From Desulfuribacillus alkaliarsenatis (lineage in GTDB: Bacteria; Bacillota; Bacilli; Desulfuribacillales; Desulfuribacillaceae), in assembly GCF_001730225.1 (NCBI RefSeq), contig NZ_MIJE01000035.1, forward strand, positions 61,743 to 125,742: a DNA stretch of 64,000 nucleotides, in the 5' to 3' direction. The translations under genes and the position numbers were made by a program. Numbering within the stretch: the first letter of the stretch is position 1; each line of letters starts with the position of its first letter. The notes beneath the pieces were generated by a model. It was not told the DNA's origin. It was given only the letters and a program-made list of their open reading frames with translations, and made no database searches. Shown piece by piece: positions 50,750 through 59,755 of the stretch.

Positions 50750-51751
50750 ATGACTGAGAAAATACTCTTAGCCCATGGTGATGGAGGTAAGCTTACCCAT
50801 GACCTTATAGATAACGTTTTTGTAAAACACTTTTATGTAGACAATAACGCGTTGCCAGATGCTTTTGTGGCAGACAAAGAGCCAGGCAAGATTGCCTTTA
50901 CAACGGATACCTTTGTAGTTAACCCACTATTCTTTAAAGGTGGGGATATCGGCAAAATTGCTATAGCGGGAACGGTTAATGATTTAGCAGTAGTAGGGGC
51001 AGTTCCGAAATATATTAGCTGTGGCTTTATCATCGAAGAGGGTTTTCTGATTGCAGACCTAGAAAAGATTGTTGAATCGATGGCAAAGACGGCGAAAGAG
51101 GCAGGCGTAGCAATAGTAACGGGAGACACTAAGGTAGTTGAGAAGAATAAAGGTGACGGTGTATTTATTAACACCTCGGGAATAGGATTTGTACCTGAAA
51201 ATCGCACCTTATCCTATAAAGAAATAGCTCCTGGTGATGCGGTACTAATCAACGGTAATATCGGTGAACATGGGATGGCAATAATGTCTGAACGTTCAGG
51301 ATTAAACTTCTCTAGCCCAGTGAAAAGTGATTGCCAAGCCCTTAATAATTTTATAGAGAAGCTAATGGAGCACGTGCCTGAGGTTAAATTCATGCGTGAC
51401 CCAACCCGTGGTGGCGTAGCAACTACACTTAAAGAGATTGCCACAGATACAGGCTTAAATATAACTATTGAAGAAGAATCCCTGCCTGTGAGTGATGAGC
51501 TTATGGGTGCTGTAGACTTATTGGGATTAGATCCGCTGTATTTAGCAAATGAAGGCAAGGTGCTAATATTTGTTCCACAGGATAAAGTAGAAACTGCCCT
51601 AGAAATCATGAGCTCCTTACCAGAGGGCATAGGTTCTAAGCAAATTGCAACAGTAGGCGAAGGAAATGGACAAGTATTCCTACAAACTGCCTTCGGCGGC
51701 AAGAAGATTATTGATTTATTAGCGGGAGCACCGTTGCCAAGGATTTGTTAA
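50750..51751 (+). CDS. hypE: Carbamoyl dehydratase HypE
   Basis: A 333-residue PurM-fold ATPase that dehydrates the carbamoyl group from HypF to thiocyanate on its C-terminal Cys. The protein ends in the required PRIC. ATP-site elements are AHGDGGKLTHDLI near residue 8, FTTDTFVV near 50, AGTVNDLAVVGA near 73 and TGDTKVV near 123. AGGAAGGTG precedes the ATG, 5 bases after hypD. It closes the hyp operon, which ends in a terminator; no hydrogenase structural gene is in the window. Confidence 0.96.
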   Translation: MTEKILLAHGDGGKLTHDLIDNVFVKHFYVDNNALPDAFVADKEPGKIAFTTDTFVVNPLFFKGGDIGKIAIAGTVNDLAVVGAVPKYISCGFIIEEGFLIADLEKIVESMAKTAKEAGVAIVTGDTKVVEKNKGDGVFINTSGIGFVPENRTLSYKEIAPGDAVLINGNIGEHGMAIMSERSGLNFSSPVKSDCQALNNFIEKLMEHVPEVKFMRDPTRGGVATTLKEIATDTGLNITIEEESLPVSDELMGAVDLLGLDPLYLANEGKVLIFVPQDKVETALEIMSSLPEGIGSKQIATVGEGNGQVFLQTAFGGKKIIDLLAGAPLPRIC

Positions 51752-51806
51752 GAACAGACATGACGTGACGTGAGTTAATATAATTAAAGAACGATTTTTT
51801 AATAGG

Positions 51807-51852
51807 ACCCTATTGATTGGACGCTGAAGAGCCAATCTTAGGGTGCTTTTTT
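51807..51852 (+). terminator. hyp operon terminator
   Basis: ACCCTA..GATTGG pairs with CCAATC..AGGGT (small internal loop), followed by GCTTTTTT. Confidence 0.85.
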
Positions 51853-51881
51853 AATAGGAAAAATATACTGTTTTCTTGCAT

Positions 51882-51964
51882 TTCGACACAAAACGACAAA
51901 ACACCCAAACAGAATATGTTAAAGTTTGGGTGTGCAACTAAATTTATGATAAATCATTTCGACG
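51882..51964 (+). promoter_or_regulatory. Upstream region of the membrane trio: 0A-box-like sites and inverted repeat
   Basis: TTCGACA at 51882-51888 is an exact reversed 0A box; AACGACA lies 10 bp further; TTCGACG at 51958-51964 has one mismatch. A perfect 10-bp inverted repeat (ACACCCAAAC/GTTTGGGTGT) spans 51901-51933, without a T run. TATGAT at 51945 could be a -10. Single 0A boxes occur by chance, so control by Spo0A is only a suggestion. Confidence 0.3.
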
Positions 51965-51974
51965 GAGGTGTGAA

Positions 51975-52508
51975 ATGAGGAGCATAGGCATATATACCTT
52001 GGAAGGGTTAAATTTCTTTTTATGTTTATTAATCATTGGCTCTCTATTTAATGTAACCATTTTTTATTTCAAGGAATATAGACTTGAGTATGCGGATTTA
52101 GAGGCAGCTATAGAGGAGATTTGGCCAACTGCAGAAATAGTTAACGAATGGGATTTGAATGGCAATAAAGTATTTGTTTTTAGAACAGACTCAATGTGTC
52201 GATATATTTTTTTCCCAAAAGGTCTAATCAGTAATCGATATGCTTTAAATGACCATAGTATATTGCATTCCTATAGTCCGTTTTATGAAGATACATCGAT
52301 AAGAAGACAATTCAGGCATTTCACTGGCACATATCATGTTGAAATTAGTACTCAAGAACTAACAATCGAGGAACACAATAGGATGGGAAACTTATCAGTC
52401 TTTCCGCTACCTCTTCAGATTTTATTGTCTATAGGTTTAATTAGTGCTTACACAAGCGGTTTTATAAAAAGGTATAAAATACGTAAGATGAAACAAGATT
52501 TTGACTAG
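51975..52508 (+). CDS. Uncharacterised membrane protein, two TM segments
   Basis: Not recognised. This 177-residue protein has a transmembrane segment at about residues 11-30 (LNFFLCLLIIGSLFNVTIFYF), an extracytoplasmic or cytoplasmic middle of ~110 residues with acidic and aromatic character (FRTDSMCRYIFFPKG), and a second hydrophobic stretch at about 146-163 (LPLQILLSIGLISAYTSGF) followed by a basic end (KRYKIRKMKQ). A strong GGAGGTG precedes the ATG. The stop is followed after 12 bases by the next unknown gene; all three likely form one operon after the hyp terminator. Confidence 0.65.
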   Translation: MRSIGIYTLEGLNFFLCLLIIGSLFNVTIFYFKEYRLEYADLEAAIEEIWPTAEIVNEWDLNGNKVFVFRTDSMCRYIFFPKGLISNRYALNDHSILHSYSPFYEDTSIRRQFRHFTGTYHVEISTQELTIEEHNRMGNLSVFPLPLQILLSIGLISAYTSGFIKRYKIRKMKQDFD

Positions 52509-52520
52509 GGGAGCTCTGTT

Positions 52521-52763
52521 ATGGATTTGGTATTGAAATGGAAAAAGACATTTAGTGCATTTACCGTCCTTTGCAATTTAATAGGCCTGGCACTTGCTGT
52601 ATATATTTTTGGGACGATATTTTGGGATTATAACATGCATAAGATTGCTATATTAGCGTTGCTTATCATGTCTACCGTAAATATACGATTGATAAAGGCA
52701 TGTGATAGGTATTATGGAGAGACGAAGCTGTCAGAGGTACCGCTCAATGATTTAGAAAATTGA
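52521..52763 (+). CDS. Uncharacterised small membrane protein (80 residues)
   Basis: Not recognised. Two hydrophobic segments, at about residues 13-33 (FTVLCNLIGLALAVYIFGTIF) and 39-56 (KIAILALLIMSTVNIRLI), suggest a hairpin in the membrane, with a charged polar C-terminus (DRYYGETKLSEVPLND). GGGGAG precedes the ATG. It is the middle gene of three with short gaps (12 and 22 bases). Confidence 0.6.
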   Translation: MDLVLKWKKTFSAFTVLCNLIGLALAVYIFGTIFWDYNMHKIAILALLIMSTVNIRLIKACDRYYGETKLSEVPLNDLEN

Positions 52764-52785
52764 TATATATAAGGAGTAAGAGTGC

Positions 52786-53121
52786 ATGATGAATAAAGCG
52801 AAGCTTTTATACTTACTGATTGGTTATGGGTTGCCAGTGCTAGCAACGAGCATAATAATGATTGCAACTGGAATCCATGAACATAAAAATTCTGTAGCTA
52901 TTATGGTTTTCACACTGGTTATTTTACATGTGGCATTGGTTCGTGCTTTGAAACATGGGCTCGCTTCAGCAAACAAGAAAAAAGAAGTTTGGGATTGGGT
53001 ATGGGATGATTCAAAAGAGTTTGTGGGAAGGCGACTTATATTAACTTTATTTAGTTGGTTTGTTATGGGCTTGTTATTTGCAGTATTCGTTAAAGTGTTT
53101 GAAAGCTTTACATTTTTATAA
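52786..53121 (+). CDS. Uncharacterised membrane protein (111 residues, about three TM segments)
   Basis: Not recognised. Hydrophobic segments at about residues 6-28, 34-52 and 86-108 (LILTLFSWFVMGLLFAVFVKV) surround a loop with tryptophans and charge (KKKEVWDWVWDDSKEF) near 65-80. AAGGAG precedes the start; ATG at 52786 or 52789. Small size, membrane nature and operon arrangement with two other unknowns suggest a shared function, such as a transport, sensing or immunity module, but nothing in the sequence shows which. Confidence 0.62.
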   Translation: MMNKAKLLYLLIGYGLPVLATSIIMIATGIHEHKNSVAIMVFTLVILHVALVRALKHGLASANKKKEVWDWVWDDSKEFVGRRLILTLFSWFVMGLLFAVFVKVFESFTFL

Positions 53122-53199
53122 TTGTATAGATGAATTGAAGATGAGCTGTTTTTCACAATATCAAATACACTAACCTTAATTGGATATATTATTAAAGTG

Positions 53200-53247
53200 A
53201 AATTAGATTAATCGGCTAGAAACCGACAAAATCTAATTTTATTTTTT
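53200..53247 (+). terminator. Terminator after the membrane trio
   Basis: AAATTAGATT/AATCTAATTT outer stem with inner TCGG/CCGA pairing, then TATTTTTTG. Confidence 0.88.
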
Positions 53248-53468
53248 GTTTATGTAGAAAAGATGTCTGTTTATGTTTGTTTTTGTTGGAAAAAGTGGTG
53301 CGAAATATAGTAGGAGCTAGCAGGAGATAGAGTTATAACTATAGAAGTTACTAGTTCGGATATAATTATGAAAAAGATGCAAAGATTGTGTGTAGATTAA
53401 TAGATGAAATTTGAAATTAGGTATATAATACAAAAAAAACAGCAAGAGTATTTATGAGAGGCGGCAGT
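53248..53468. other. Non-coding AT-rich gap before hslO
   Basis: No gene, tRNA or riboswitch was recognised. TATAAT sequences at about 53367 and 53424 could be -10 elements for hslO, but neither has a convincing -35. Confidence 0.5.
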
Positions 53469-54353
53469 ATGATGAAAGATTACGCAATTAGAGCAACAGG
53501 ATATGGTGGTAAAGTACGGCTGCTAGCATGTACTACCACACAGCTTATGAACGAACTACAAAAACGACACGGAACCTCCGCTACAGTTAGCGCGGCACTT
53601 GGAAGAACGGTGTCTATTGGTGCTATGATGGGACTAATGCATAAAGGTCGAGAAAAACTTACCTTACAGGTTCATGGTGATGGGCCCGCTGGACGTATCA
53701 TAGTAGATGCAGATGCTAATGGCAACGTGCGAGGCTACGTGACAAATCCACAGGTAGATTTTCCGCCTAATGAGCATGGCAAGCTTGATGTGAAGCGAGC
53801 TGTTGGTACAACAGGGATGATTTATGTAGTTAAGGATATAGGGATGAAAGAGCCTTATCAAGGGTCGTCACAAATCGTATCGGGCGAAATCGGAGAAGAC
53901 TTTACATACTATTTCACACAATCTGAGCAAACTCCATCTGCAGTAGGAGTTGGTGTTATAGTGGACAAGGACCTGAGTATTAAAGCTTCGGGAGGGTTTA
54001 TAATTCAGTTATTTCCTGGCACAGAAGAACATGTTATTACAGAACTAGAACAAAAGATAACAGGTCTCGGAAACGTGTCAGCAAAAATAGAGCAAGGTTA
54101 TACTCCAGAGGAGTTAGCGGCAGAGCTTGTGGATACATTAGAGATACTAGAGAAGAAAGAGCTTAATTTCTCTTGTCAATGTAATCATGACCGAATCGTA
54201 AATGTAATTAAGAAACTAGGATTAGCAGAGGTTCAAAGTATTCTTGAGAAAGAACAACAAAGTGAAGTAACCTGCAACTTCTGCAATGAGAAGTATATCG
54301 TAGAAAAACATGAGCTAGAACAGATAAGCAAAGAATTGGAGGGTACAGAGTGA
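53469..54353 (+). CDS. hslO: Redox-regulated holdase Hsp33
   Basis: A 294-residue chaperone activated by oxidation. The zinc/redox switch is CQC (near residue 240) and CNFC (near 272). The core has the Hsp33 motifs VSAALGRTVSIGAMMG near 38 and LTLQVHGDGPAGRIIVDA near 65. ATG at 53469 or 53472 follows GAGAGGCGG; the ATG at 53454 lies upstream of that site. Four-base overlap with the following foldase gene (GTGA) indicates coupling, as for hslO-yacD in Bacillus. Confidence 0.94.
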   Translation: MMKDYAIRATGYGGKVRLLACTTTQLMNELQKRHGTSATVSAALGRTVSIGAMMGLMHKGREKLTLQVHGDGPAGRIIVDADANGNVRGYVTNPQVDFPPNEHGKLDVKRAVGTTGMIYVVKDIGMKEPYQGSSQIVSGEIGEDFTYYFTQSEQTPSAVGVGVIVDKDLSIKASGGFIIQLFPGTEEHVITELEQKITGLGNVSAKIEQGYTPEELAAELVDTLEILEKKELNFSCQCNHDRIVNVIKKLGLAEVQSILEKEQQSEVTCNFCNEKYIVEKHELEQISKELEGTE

Positions 54354-55261
54354 GGGAGAAGATCTTATGGGGGGTAATCGCCGCACTTATTTTAGTGTTA
54401 GTATTTATTTTATTTTTTCAACAGGCTGCTGGCGATACTATGGCAAGAGTTGAACAACGGACAATCTATAAAGACGAGTTTATGAACGATTTACTCAAAA
54501 AATACGGCCCACAGCATATATACAAAATGATTGAGCGTGAGGCTGTATACTTTGAGGCAAATAGGCTAGCAATTGAAGTGTCAGATAGAGAAGTTGATAA
54601 GGAAATTGATCGTTATAGAAGCAACTTCGTTGACAGTAATCAAGACTTTGAAGCTGTACTGTTTTACGATTACGGAATTACATTGGAGCAATTACGAGAG
54701 GATATTAGGTATAATATACTTTTAGAAAAGCTAGCAACCCTGGATATCCGAGTAACTGAAGCGGAAATGGAAAAGTATTATGAGGAAAACATTTTTCACT
54801 TTAGAGAACCAGAGAAACTAAGAATAAGTAGAATATTGCTCCATGAACTAGAGGACGCGAATCGTGTTTATAATGAATTGGTTGAAGGGGCTAACTTTGC
54901 AGCTATCGCAATGGAGGTCTCACAAGATCGGTTAACATCTGCAAATGGTGGGGATATGGGCTACATTAGTGTTGAAAGTATATATATTGATTATGAAATT
55001 ATTGATACTGCAATGGGAACGGATATTGGCGACTATAGTCAACCGTTCCAGTCCTACGATGGCTGGAATATCATAATGCTAGAAAATCGCATACCAGAAA
55101 AGATATATGATTACAGTGAAGTGAAATCTTTTATTCATAGAGAATTAGCACTTAAACAGGCAAAACCCTTACATGAATATTTACAAGACTTAGTAAGCAA
55201 ATTAGATATAGAAATATATGAACAGACTGTAAAGAAATATTTGTATTTCGTAGAAGAATAA
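54350..55261 (+). CDS. yacD: Parvulin-like peptidyl-prolyl isomerase YacD
   Basis: A 303-residue membrane-anchored foldase. An N-terminal signal anchor ([17 protein letters not shown]) has no lipobox Cys. A SurA/PrsA-type helical region is followed by a PpiC rotamase domain around residues 155-250 ([33 protein letters not shown]). Compared with the lipoprotein at 19714 the rotamase domain is more divergent. The start is GTG at 54350 after GGAGGG, overlapping the hslO stop. Position between hslO and cysK matches B. subtilis yacD. Confidence 0.88.
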   Translation: MREKILWGVIAALILVLVFILFFQQAAGDTMARVEQRTIYKDEFMNDLLKKYGPQHIYKMIEREAVYFEANRLAIEVSDREVDKEIDRYRSNFVDSNQDFEAVLFYDYGITLEQLREDIRYNILLEKLATLDIRVTEAEMEKYYEENIFHFREPEKLRISRILLHELEDANRVYNELVEGANFAAIAMEVSQDRLTSANGGDMGYISVESIYIDYEIIDTAMGTDIGDYSQPFQSYDGWNIIMLENRIPEKIYDYSEVKSFIHRELALKQAKPLHEYLQDLVSKLDIEIYEQTVKKYLYFVEE

Positions 55262-55264
55262 TAC

Positions 55265-55293
55265 TTGACACACGCAGTCTGCTGTCGTATCAT
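55265..55293 (+). promoter_or_regulatory. Sigma-A promoter of cysK
   Basis: TTGACA and TATCAT with 17-bp spacing; a TATAAT follows about 6 bases later. No CymR box was recognised with confidence. Confidence 0.65.
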
Positions 55294-55344
55294 ATGAATA
55301 TAATACAATCCCAATTAAAACACTCGGAAATAGGGGGAATGAAA

Positions 55345-56268
55345 ATGCGTAAAGTAAATAACATTTCAGAACTGATTGGATATACACCGATGGTAAAACT
55401 AAACAGAGTAGTGGCTGAAGATGCAGCTGATGTATATGTAAAGCTGGAGTCTTATAACCCAGGCAGTAGCGTTAAGGATCGTATTGCTTTATCTATGATT
55501 GAAGACGCAGAAGAAAAAGGGCTATTAAAAGAAGGGTCAACAATAATTGAGCCAACAAGTGGTAATACGGGTATTGGTTTAGCTATGCTTGCCGCAGCAA
55601 AGGGATACAAAGCAATCTTAGTTATGCCTGATACTATGAGTATGGAGCGACGCAATCTTCTTAAGGCATTTGGTGCAGAGCTTGTGTTAACTCCAGGTGC
55701 TGAAGGTATGGGCGGAGCTATAAGAAAAGCCGAGGAGCTAGTTAAGGATAATCCAGAGTATTTTATGCCACAGCAGTTCAATAACCTATCCAACCCAGAG
55801 GTTCATAGAAAGACTACAGCTATAGAGATTTTAGAGCAAATGGACAATAAAGTTGATGCCTTTGTATCGGGAGTTGGTACAGGTGGAACGGTTACTGGAG
55901 TCGGAGAAGTTTTGAAGGAACGCATTGGAAAGGTAGAGGTTATAGCTGTTGAACCAGTTGCGTCACCTGTGCTATCAGGTGGTAAGCCAGGACCTCATAA
56001 AATTCAAGGTATTGGTGCTGGATTTGTACCAGATGTTTTAAACACAGATATCTATGACAAAGTACTTAAAGTTGAAAATGAAGAAGCAATGGAAATGGGT
56101 CGTAGATTAGCTAGAGAAGAAGGCTTGTTAGTTGGAATCTCATCAGGGGCTGCTATCCATGCAGCGGTTTTAGTAGCTAATAAGCTAGGTAAAGGTAAGA
56201 AGGTTGTTGTAGTTGCTCCGGATACGGGAGAAAGATATCTGAGCACAGCATTGTTTCAATTTGAATAA
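55345..56268 (+). CDS. cysK: Cysteine synthase (O-acetylserine thiol-lyase)
   Basis: A 307-residue PLP enzyme making cysteine from O-acetylserine and sulfide. PLP lysine in [14 protein letters not shown] near residue 42; [10 protein letters not shown] near 70; the phosphate loop [10 protein letters not shown] near 177; [17 protein letters not shown] near 215. ATG at 55345 gives the standard N-terminus [18 protein letters not shown] at 55339 is an alternative. GGGGG lies just upstream. CysK in B. subtilis also joins CymR to sense cysteine status. Confidence 0.96.
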   Translation: MRKVNNISELIGYTPMVKLNRVVAEDAADVYVKLESYNPGSSVKDRIALSMIEDAEEKGLLKEGSTIIEPTSGNTGIGLAMLAAAKGYKAILVMPDTMSMERRNLLKAFGAELVLTPGAEGMGGAIRKAEELVKDNPEYFMPQQFNNLSNPEVHRKTTAIEILEQMDNKVDAFVSGVGTGGTVTGVGEVLKERIGKVEVIAVEPVASPVLSGGKPGPHKIQGIGAGFVPDVLNTDIYDKVLKVENEEAMEMGRRLAREEGLLVGISSGAAIHAAVLVANKLGKGKKVVVVAPDTGERYLSTALFQFE

Positions 56269-56279
56269 TACGATAATAG

Positions 56280-56303
56280 GTGCCCTCGACAGAGGGCGCT
56301 TTT
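56280..56303 (+). terminator. cysK terminator
   Basis: GTGCCCTC/GAGGGCGC stem (one G-U), GACA loop, then TTTT. Confidence 0.9.
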
Positions 56304-56465
56304 CGCATTAATGGCATTTAATCTTGATTAATTAACGCAAATTATTTTATTGCAGAATTAATAGTGGTATACTACAAAAAAATGAAAGTAATAAACACCT
56401 AAATAGTATAACCCCAAAATAGTAGAGCTGAGCAGAAATTGAGTTTAGAAAAGGAGAGGTATAGA

Positions 56466-57038
56466 ATGATTTTGATGATTGATAATTATGATTCATTTAC
56501 GTACAATGTAGTTCAATATCTTGGTGAGCTAGGCGAAGAAATTGAAGTATTTCGAAACGATAAAATCACCATAGATGAGATTGAGGAAAAGAATCCAATA
56601 GCCATCGTTATATCGCCAGGTCCGTGTACTCCTAATGAAGCAGGGATTAGCCTGGAAGTTATTAATTATTTTGCTGGGAAGATTCCGATATTAGGAATCT
56701 GCCTCGGTCATCAATCAATAGGTCAAGCATTTGGTGGTGATGTAATTAGGGCTGAGCAGATTATGCATGGTAAAACCTCTGAGGTACACCATGATGGTAA
56801 AGGGTTATTTAAGGACCTTCCATCACCGTTAACGGTAACTAGGTATCACTCGTTGATTGTAAAGCGAGAGACCTTACCAGCCTGCCTAGAAATTACGGCA
56901 GAGACTGAAGCCAAAGAAATTATGGGTCTTCGCCACCGAGAGCAACTGGTTGAGGGAGTTCAATTTCACCCAGAGTCGATAAAAACTGAACAGGGCAAGC
57001 AAATGATTAAAAACTTTATAAACCTAGCAAAGGGTTAA
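56466..57038 (+). CDS. pabA: Para-aminobenzoate/anthranilate synthase glutamine amidotransferase
   Basis: A 190-residue class I glutamine amidotransferase. Catalytic Cys in [15 protein letters not shown] near residue 80 and the His-Glu of FHPESI near 170 are present, as is the N-terminal DNYDSFTYN. In B. subtilis this subunit serves both p-aminobenzoate and anthranilate synthesis. ATG at 56466 follows GGAGAGG. Its usual partners pabB (upstream) and pabC (downstream) are not here; the next gene encodes an HD protein. The synthase subunit must lie elsewhere. Confidence 0.92.
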   Translation: MILMIDNYDSFTYNVVQYLGELGEEIEVFRNDKITIDEIEEKNPIAIVISPGPCTPNEAGISLEVINYFAGKIPILGICLGHQSIGQAFGGDVIRAEQIMHGKTSEVHHDGKGLFKDLPSPLTVTRYHSLIVKRETLPACLEITAETEAKEIMGLRHREQLVEGVQFHPESIKTEQGKQMIKNFINLAKG

Positions 57039-57069
57039 TATAATATTATAAGTAAAGATAGGAACCTTT

Positions 57070-57618
57070 ATGCAACGCATACAAAGAATATTTAATCACG
57101 ATAAGTTCGCATATTATTTAAAACGAATAAAGACGCTAGAGAAAGGTCGCCCCTTCTGTCTGCATCCACTTGAACACTCAATCGATGTAGCGAGAATTGC
57201 TTATATCCTGTGGTTAGAGCAAAGCTTAAAGGAAGGTGGCTTTTCTGTGTCAACAAATAGTACTATGGATTTGACTGTAGACAGCGAACAAGCTTTAGAT
57301 GCAATGAAATGCTATATATATGCGGCGGCGCTACTACACGATATCGGTAGGTATCGTCAATATTTGTATGGTGAAGAGCATGCTGAGGTGAGTGCTAATT
57401 TAGCACAAGAAATTCTAGTTGATACAGGCTTTGCTGAGGAAGAGCAGGCTGTAATTCTAGACGCGATACGTTATCACAACGCTGAGACGTCAGAATATTT
57501 ACTGACGCGCATCTTACAAAAAGCAGATAAGCTATCGAGAAAGTGCTTTCAATGTACGGAGCAAGAACGCTGCTATAAGCTTTCAAAGATGGAAACTAGG
57601 CATGGATTGATTTATTAG
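57070..57618 (+). CDS. HD-domain metal-dependent phosphohydrolase in the folate cluster
   Basis: A 182-residue HD-superfamily protein: HPLEHSIDVARIAY (first His, residue ~33), LLHDIGR (His-Asp pair, ~91), HAEVSANLAQ (~107) and ADKLSR (final Asp, ~155), then a cysteine cluster CFQCTEQERC. Specific substrate unknown. Its place between pabA and folP suggests a folate role, for instance a phosphatase step on dihydroneopterin triphosphate, but that is inference from position. The site before the ATG (AGGAACC) is weak, so expression may depend on coupling. Confidence 0.75.
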   Translation: MQRIQRIFNHDKFAYYLKRIKTLEKGRPFCLHPLEHSIDVARIAYILWLEQSLKEGGFSVSTNSTMDLTVDSEQALDAMKCYIYAAALLHDIGRYRQYLYGEEHAEVSANLAQEILVDTGFAEEEQAVILDAIRYHNAETSEYLLTRILQKADKLSRKCFQCTEQERCYKLSKMETRHGLIY

Positions 57619-57645
57619 TGATTAGCAAAGGGAGGTGGAAGACCA

Positions 57646-58842
57646 ATGCAAAAGCATAATACGCATATGCTAACGTTTCAAAATCGCCAGGAACTAGCTA
57701 GCATGATGGAGCAGATAGGAGCAGATGCCCCTGGAGTTCAAATAATGAAGCAAAAGGGAGAGTTTTTTCATGTGTATGTTAGCAACGTTAATCTGCGTGC
57801 AGCCAACATTATGAAGCAGGAAATGCTTAGTAAGGGCGGAGAGGCTTGTTTACACATGGGTGTTTCAAAGCTTGAGCTTGAATCCTCCGATGTTATATTA
57901 TTTGGCTCACGAAGAATTTTCAAAAAAATAATTGCTAACTTTAGCTTCCAGCCATTTGGCTTAAAACGAATCTCTAAAGAACTGAAAGAAATGTTTGACG
58001 CGTATGATCGCTCGCAAAATCTTAATGAAATACCAGAGTGGTGCAAGCATATGAATATTCCTTTAAAGAAACGGACTATTATTATGGGGATATTAAATGT
58101 AACACCAGATTCCTTTTCTGATGGCGGTAGCTACACTACGGTTGAGCTAGCGGTACGGAGGGCAAAAGAGATGGTAGCAGAAGGTGCTGATATCATCGAC
58201 ATTGGTGGCGAATCTACTAGGCCAGGGGCGCTGCCAGTAAACCTTGAAGCAGAGCTGGTAAGAGTGCTACCGATTGTCAAAGCTGTTGCCAAAGAAATTC
58301 AAACACCTATTTCGGTGGATACATATAAGGCTGAGGTTGCAGAAGCTGCAGTTAAGGAAGGCGCAAAAATTATAAATGATGTTTGGGGAGCAAAAAAACA
58401 GCCTGAAATAGCTAAAGTAGCAGCTAAATATAAAGTTCCAATAATTTTGATGCATAACAGGGACAATAAAGAATATAAAAATCTTGTTGGAGAAATGATT
58501 CAGGATCTGCGCGAAAGTATCGATATTGCACAAAACGCTGGTGTGATAAACGATTATATTATTTTAGACCCAGGCATTGGTTTTGCCAAGGAATATGAGC
58601 ACAACCTAGAAGTTATGTATCGTCTGCGTGATATTTGTAAGCTCGGCTACCCAGTATTATTAGGCACGTCAAGGAAGTCACTGATTGCCAAAACATTAGA
58701 TTTGCCAGTTAATGAACGGGTTGAAGGAACTGCTGCTACCGTAGCACTAGGCATTGAACGTGGAGTAGATATAGTACGCGTTCATGAAGTAAAAGAAATG
58801 CAACGTGTCTGTCGAATGATGGATGCGATGGTTAGAAGGTGA
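57646..58842 (+). CDS. folP: Dihydropteroate synthase, long form with N-terminal domain
   Basis: A 398-residue protein whose C-terminal ~265 residues are dihydropteroate synthase: GILNVTPDSFSDGGSY near residue 147, DIIDIGGESTRPGA near 183, SVDTYKAEVAEAA near 225, INDVWGA near 245 and LDPGIGFAKEYEHN near 305. It condenses p-aminobenzoate with dihydropterin pyrophosphate. The first ~135 residues are an added domain of unknown role, as in long DHPS forms of some anaerobic Bacillota. GGGAGGTGG precedes the ATG. The last bases approach folB within 8 bases. Confidence 0.94.
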   Translation: MQKHNTHMLTFQNRQELASMMEQIGADAPGVQIMKQKGEFFHVYVSNVNLRAANIMKQEMLSKGGEACLHMGVSKLELESSDVILFGSRRIFKKIIANFSFQPFGLKRISKELKEMFDAYDRSQNLNEIPEWCKHMNIPLKKRTIIMGILNVTPDSFSDGGSYTTVELAVRRAKEMVAEGADIIDIGGESTRPGALPVNLEAELVRVLPIVKAVAKEIQTPISVDTYKAEVAEAAVKEGAKIINDVWGAKKQPEIAKVAAKYKVPIILMHNRDNKEYKNLVGEMIQDLRESIDIAQNAGVINDYIILDPGIGFAKEYEHNLEVMYRLRDICKLGYPVLLGTSRKSLIAKTLDLPVNERVEGTAATVALGIERGVDIVRVHEVKEMQRVCRMMDAMVRR

Positions 58843-58849
58843 TAAATGT

Positions 58850-59692
58850 ATGGATAAGATAATCATGAAGGACATGCAATTTTATGGTAGACACGGCGTT
58901 CTTAAAGAAGAAGAGCAGCTTGGGCAGCCCTTTATTGTCAATATAGAGCTCTATGGAAATTTACAAGAAGCTGGCAAAACAGACGATTTAGAGCATACCA
59001 TTAACTACGGACAGGTGTATTTAGGTGTAAAAGAAATTGTCGAGAATAGAAGGTTTCAACTCATCGAAGCCCTAGCAGAAGCTATCGCATCAGAGATACT
59101 TAATGTATATGACAAGGTGTTAAAGCTGAAAGTGCAAATACAAAAGCCACAGGCACCTATAGCTGGTGTCTTCGCATACATGGGGGTAGAAATAATAAGG
59201 GCTAGGGAAGCTACAATGGCTTATCTAGCGCTGGGTTCGAATATTGGCAATCGGGCTATGTATATTAAGCAGGCTATTGCTGCTATTGATAATCTAGATG
59301 CTTGTAAGGTTATAGACAAAGCATCAATTTACGAAACAAAACCCCAGGGCAATGTAAATCAAGCAGATTTCTTGAATACAGCTATTAAAGTTGAAACAAC
59401 CTACGCTCCATCGGAATTGCTTAAACAATTACAAAACATTGAATCTAAATTGCATCGGGTGCGCACTGAGAAGTGGGGACCTCGTACAATAGATATCGAT
59501 ATACTTTTTTATGGGCAGGAATGTATTGAGACTGTAGACCTGATAATTCCACATCCACGTCTTGAGGAAAGAGATTTCGTATTAACGCCAATGCTTGAGT
59601 TAGCGCCATATTTATTCCACCCTAGGCTTAATAGTACAATTGAAGAACTACATCGGAAGCTAACTACGAATACAGCTAACAAATTTGCATAA
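58850..59692 (+). CDS. folK: Bifunctional FolB-FolK (dihydroneopterin aldolase / HPPK fusion)
   Basis: A 280-residue fusion. Residues 1-120 are dihydroneopterin aldolase (FYGRHGVLKEEEQLGQPF, with the conserved Glu and INYGQVY); residues ~125-275 are the pyrophosphokinase HPPK (YLALGSNIGNR, PQGNVNQADFLNTAIKVET, GPRTIDIDILFYG, IPHPRLEERDFVLTPM). Both active-site patterns look intact. The two steps are consecutive, so the fusion is logical. B. subtilis has separate folB and folK. ATG at 58850 follows GAAGGTGA. Confidence 0.94.
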   Translation: MDKIIMKDMQFYGRHGVLKEEEQLGQPFIVNIELYGNLQEAGKTDDLEHTINYGQVYLGVKEIVENRRFQLIEALAEAIASEILNVYDKVLKLKVQIQKPQAPIAGVFAYMGVEIIRAREATMAYLALGSNIGNRAMYIKQAIAAIDNLDACKVIDKASIYETKPQGNVNQADFLNTAIKVETTYAPSELLKQLQNIESKLHRVRTEKWGPRTIDIDILFYGQECIETVDLIIPHPRLEERDFVLTPMLELAPYLFHPRLNSTIEELHRKLTTNTANKFA

Positions 59693-59755
59693 CTCCACGG
59701 ATGAATTACATTGATTAAGTCTCGCTTTAATAGCAGTTATAGTAAGGAGATTGAC

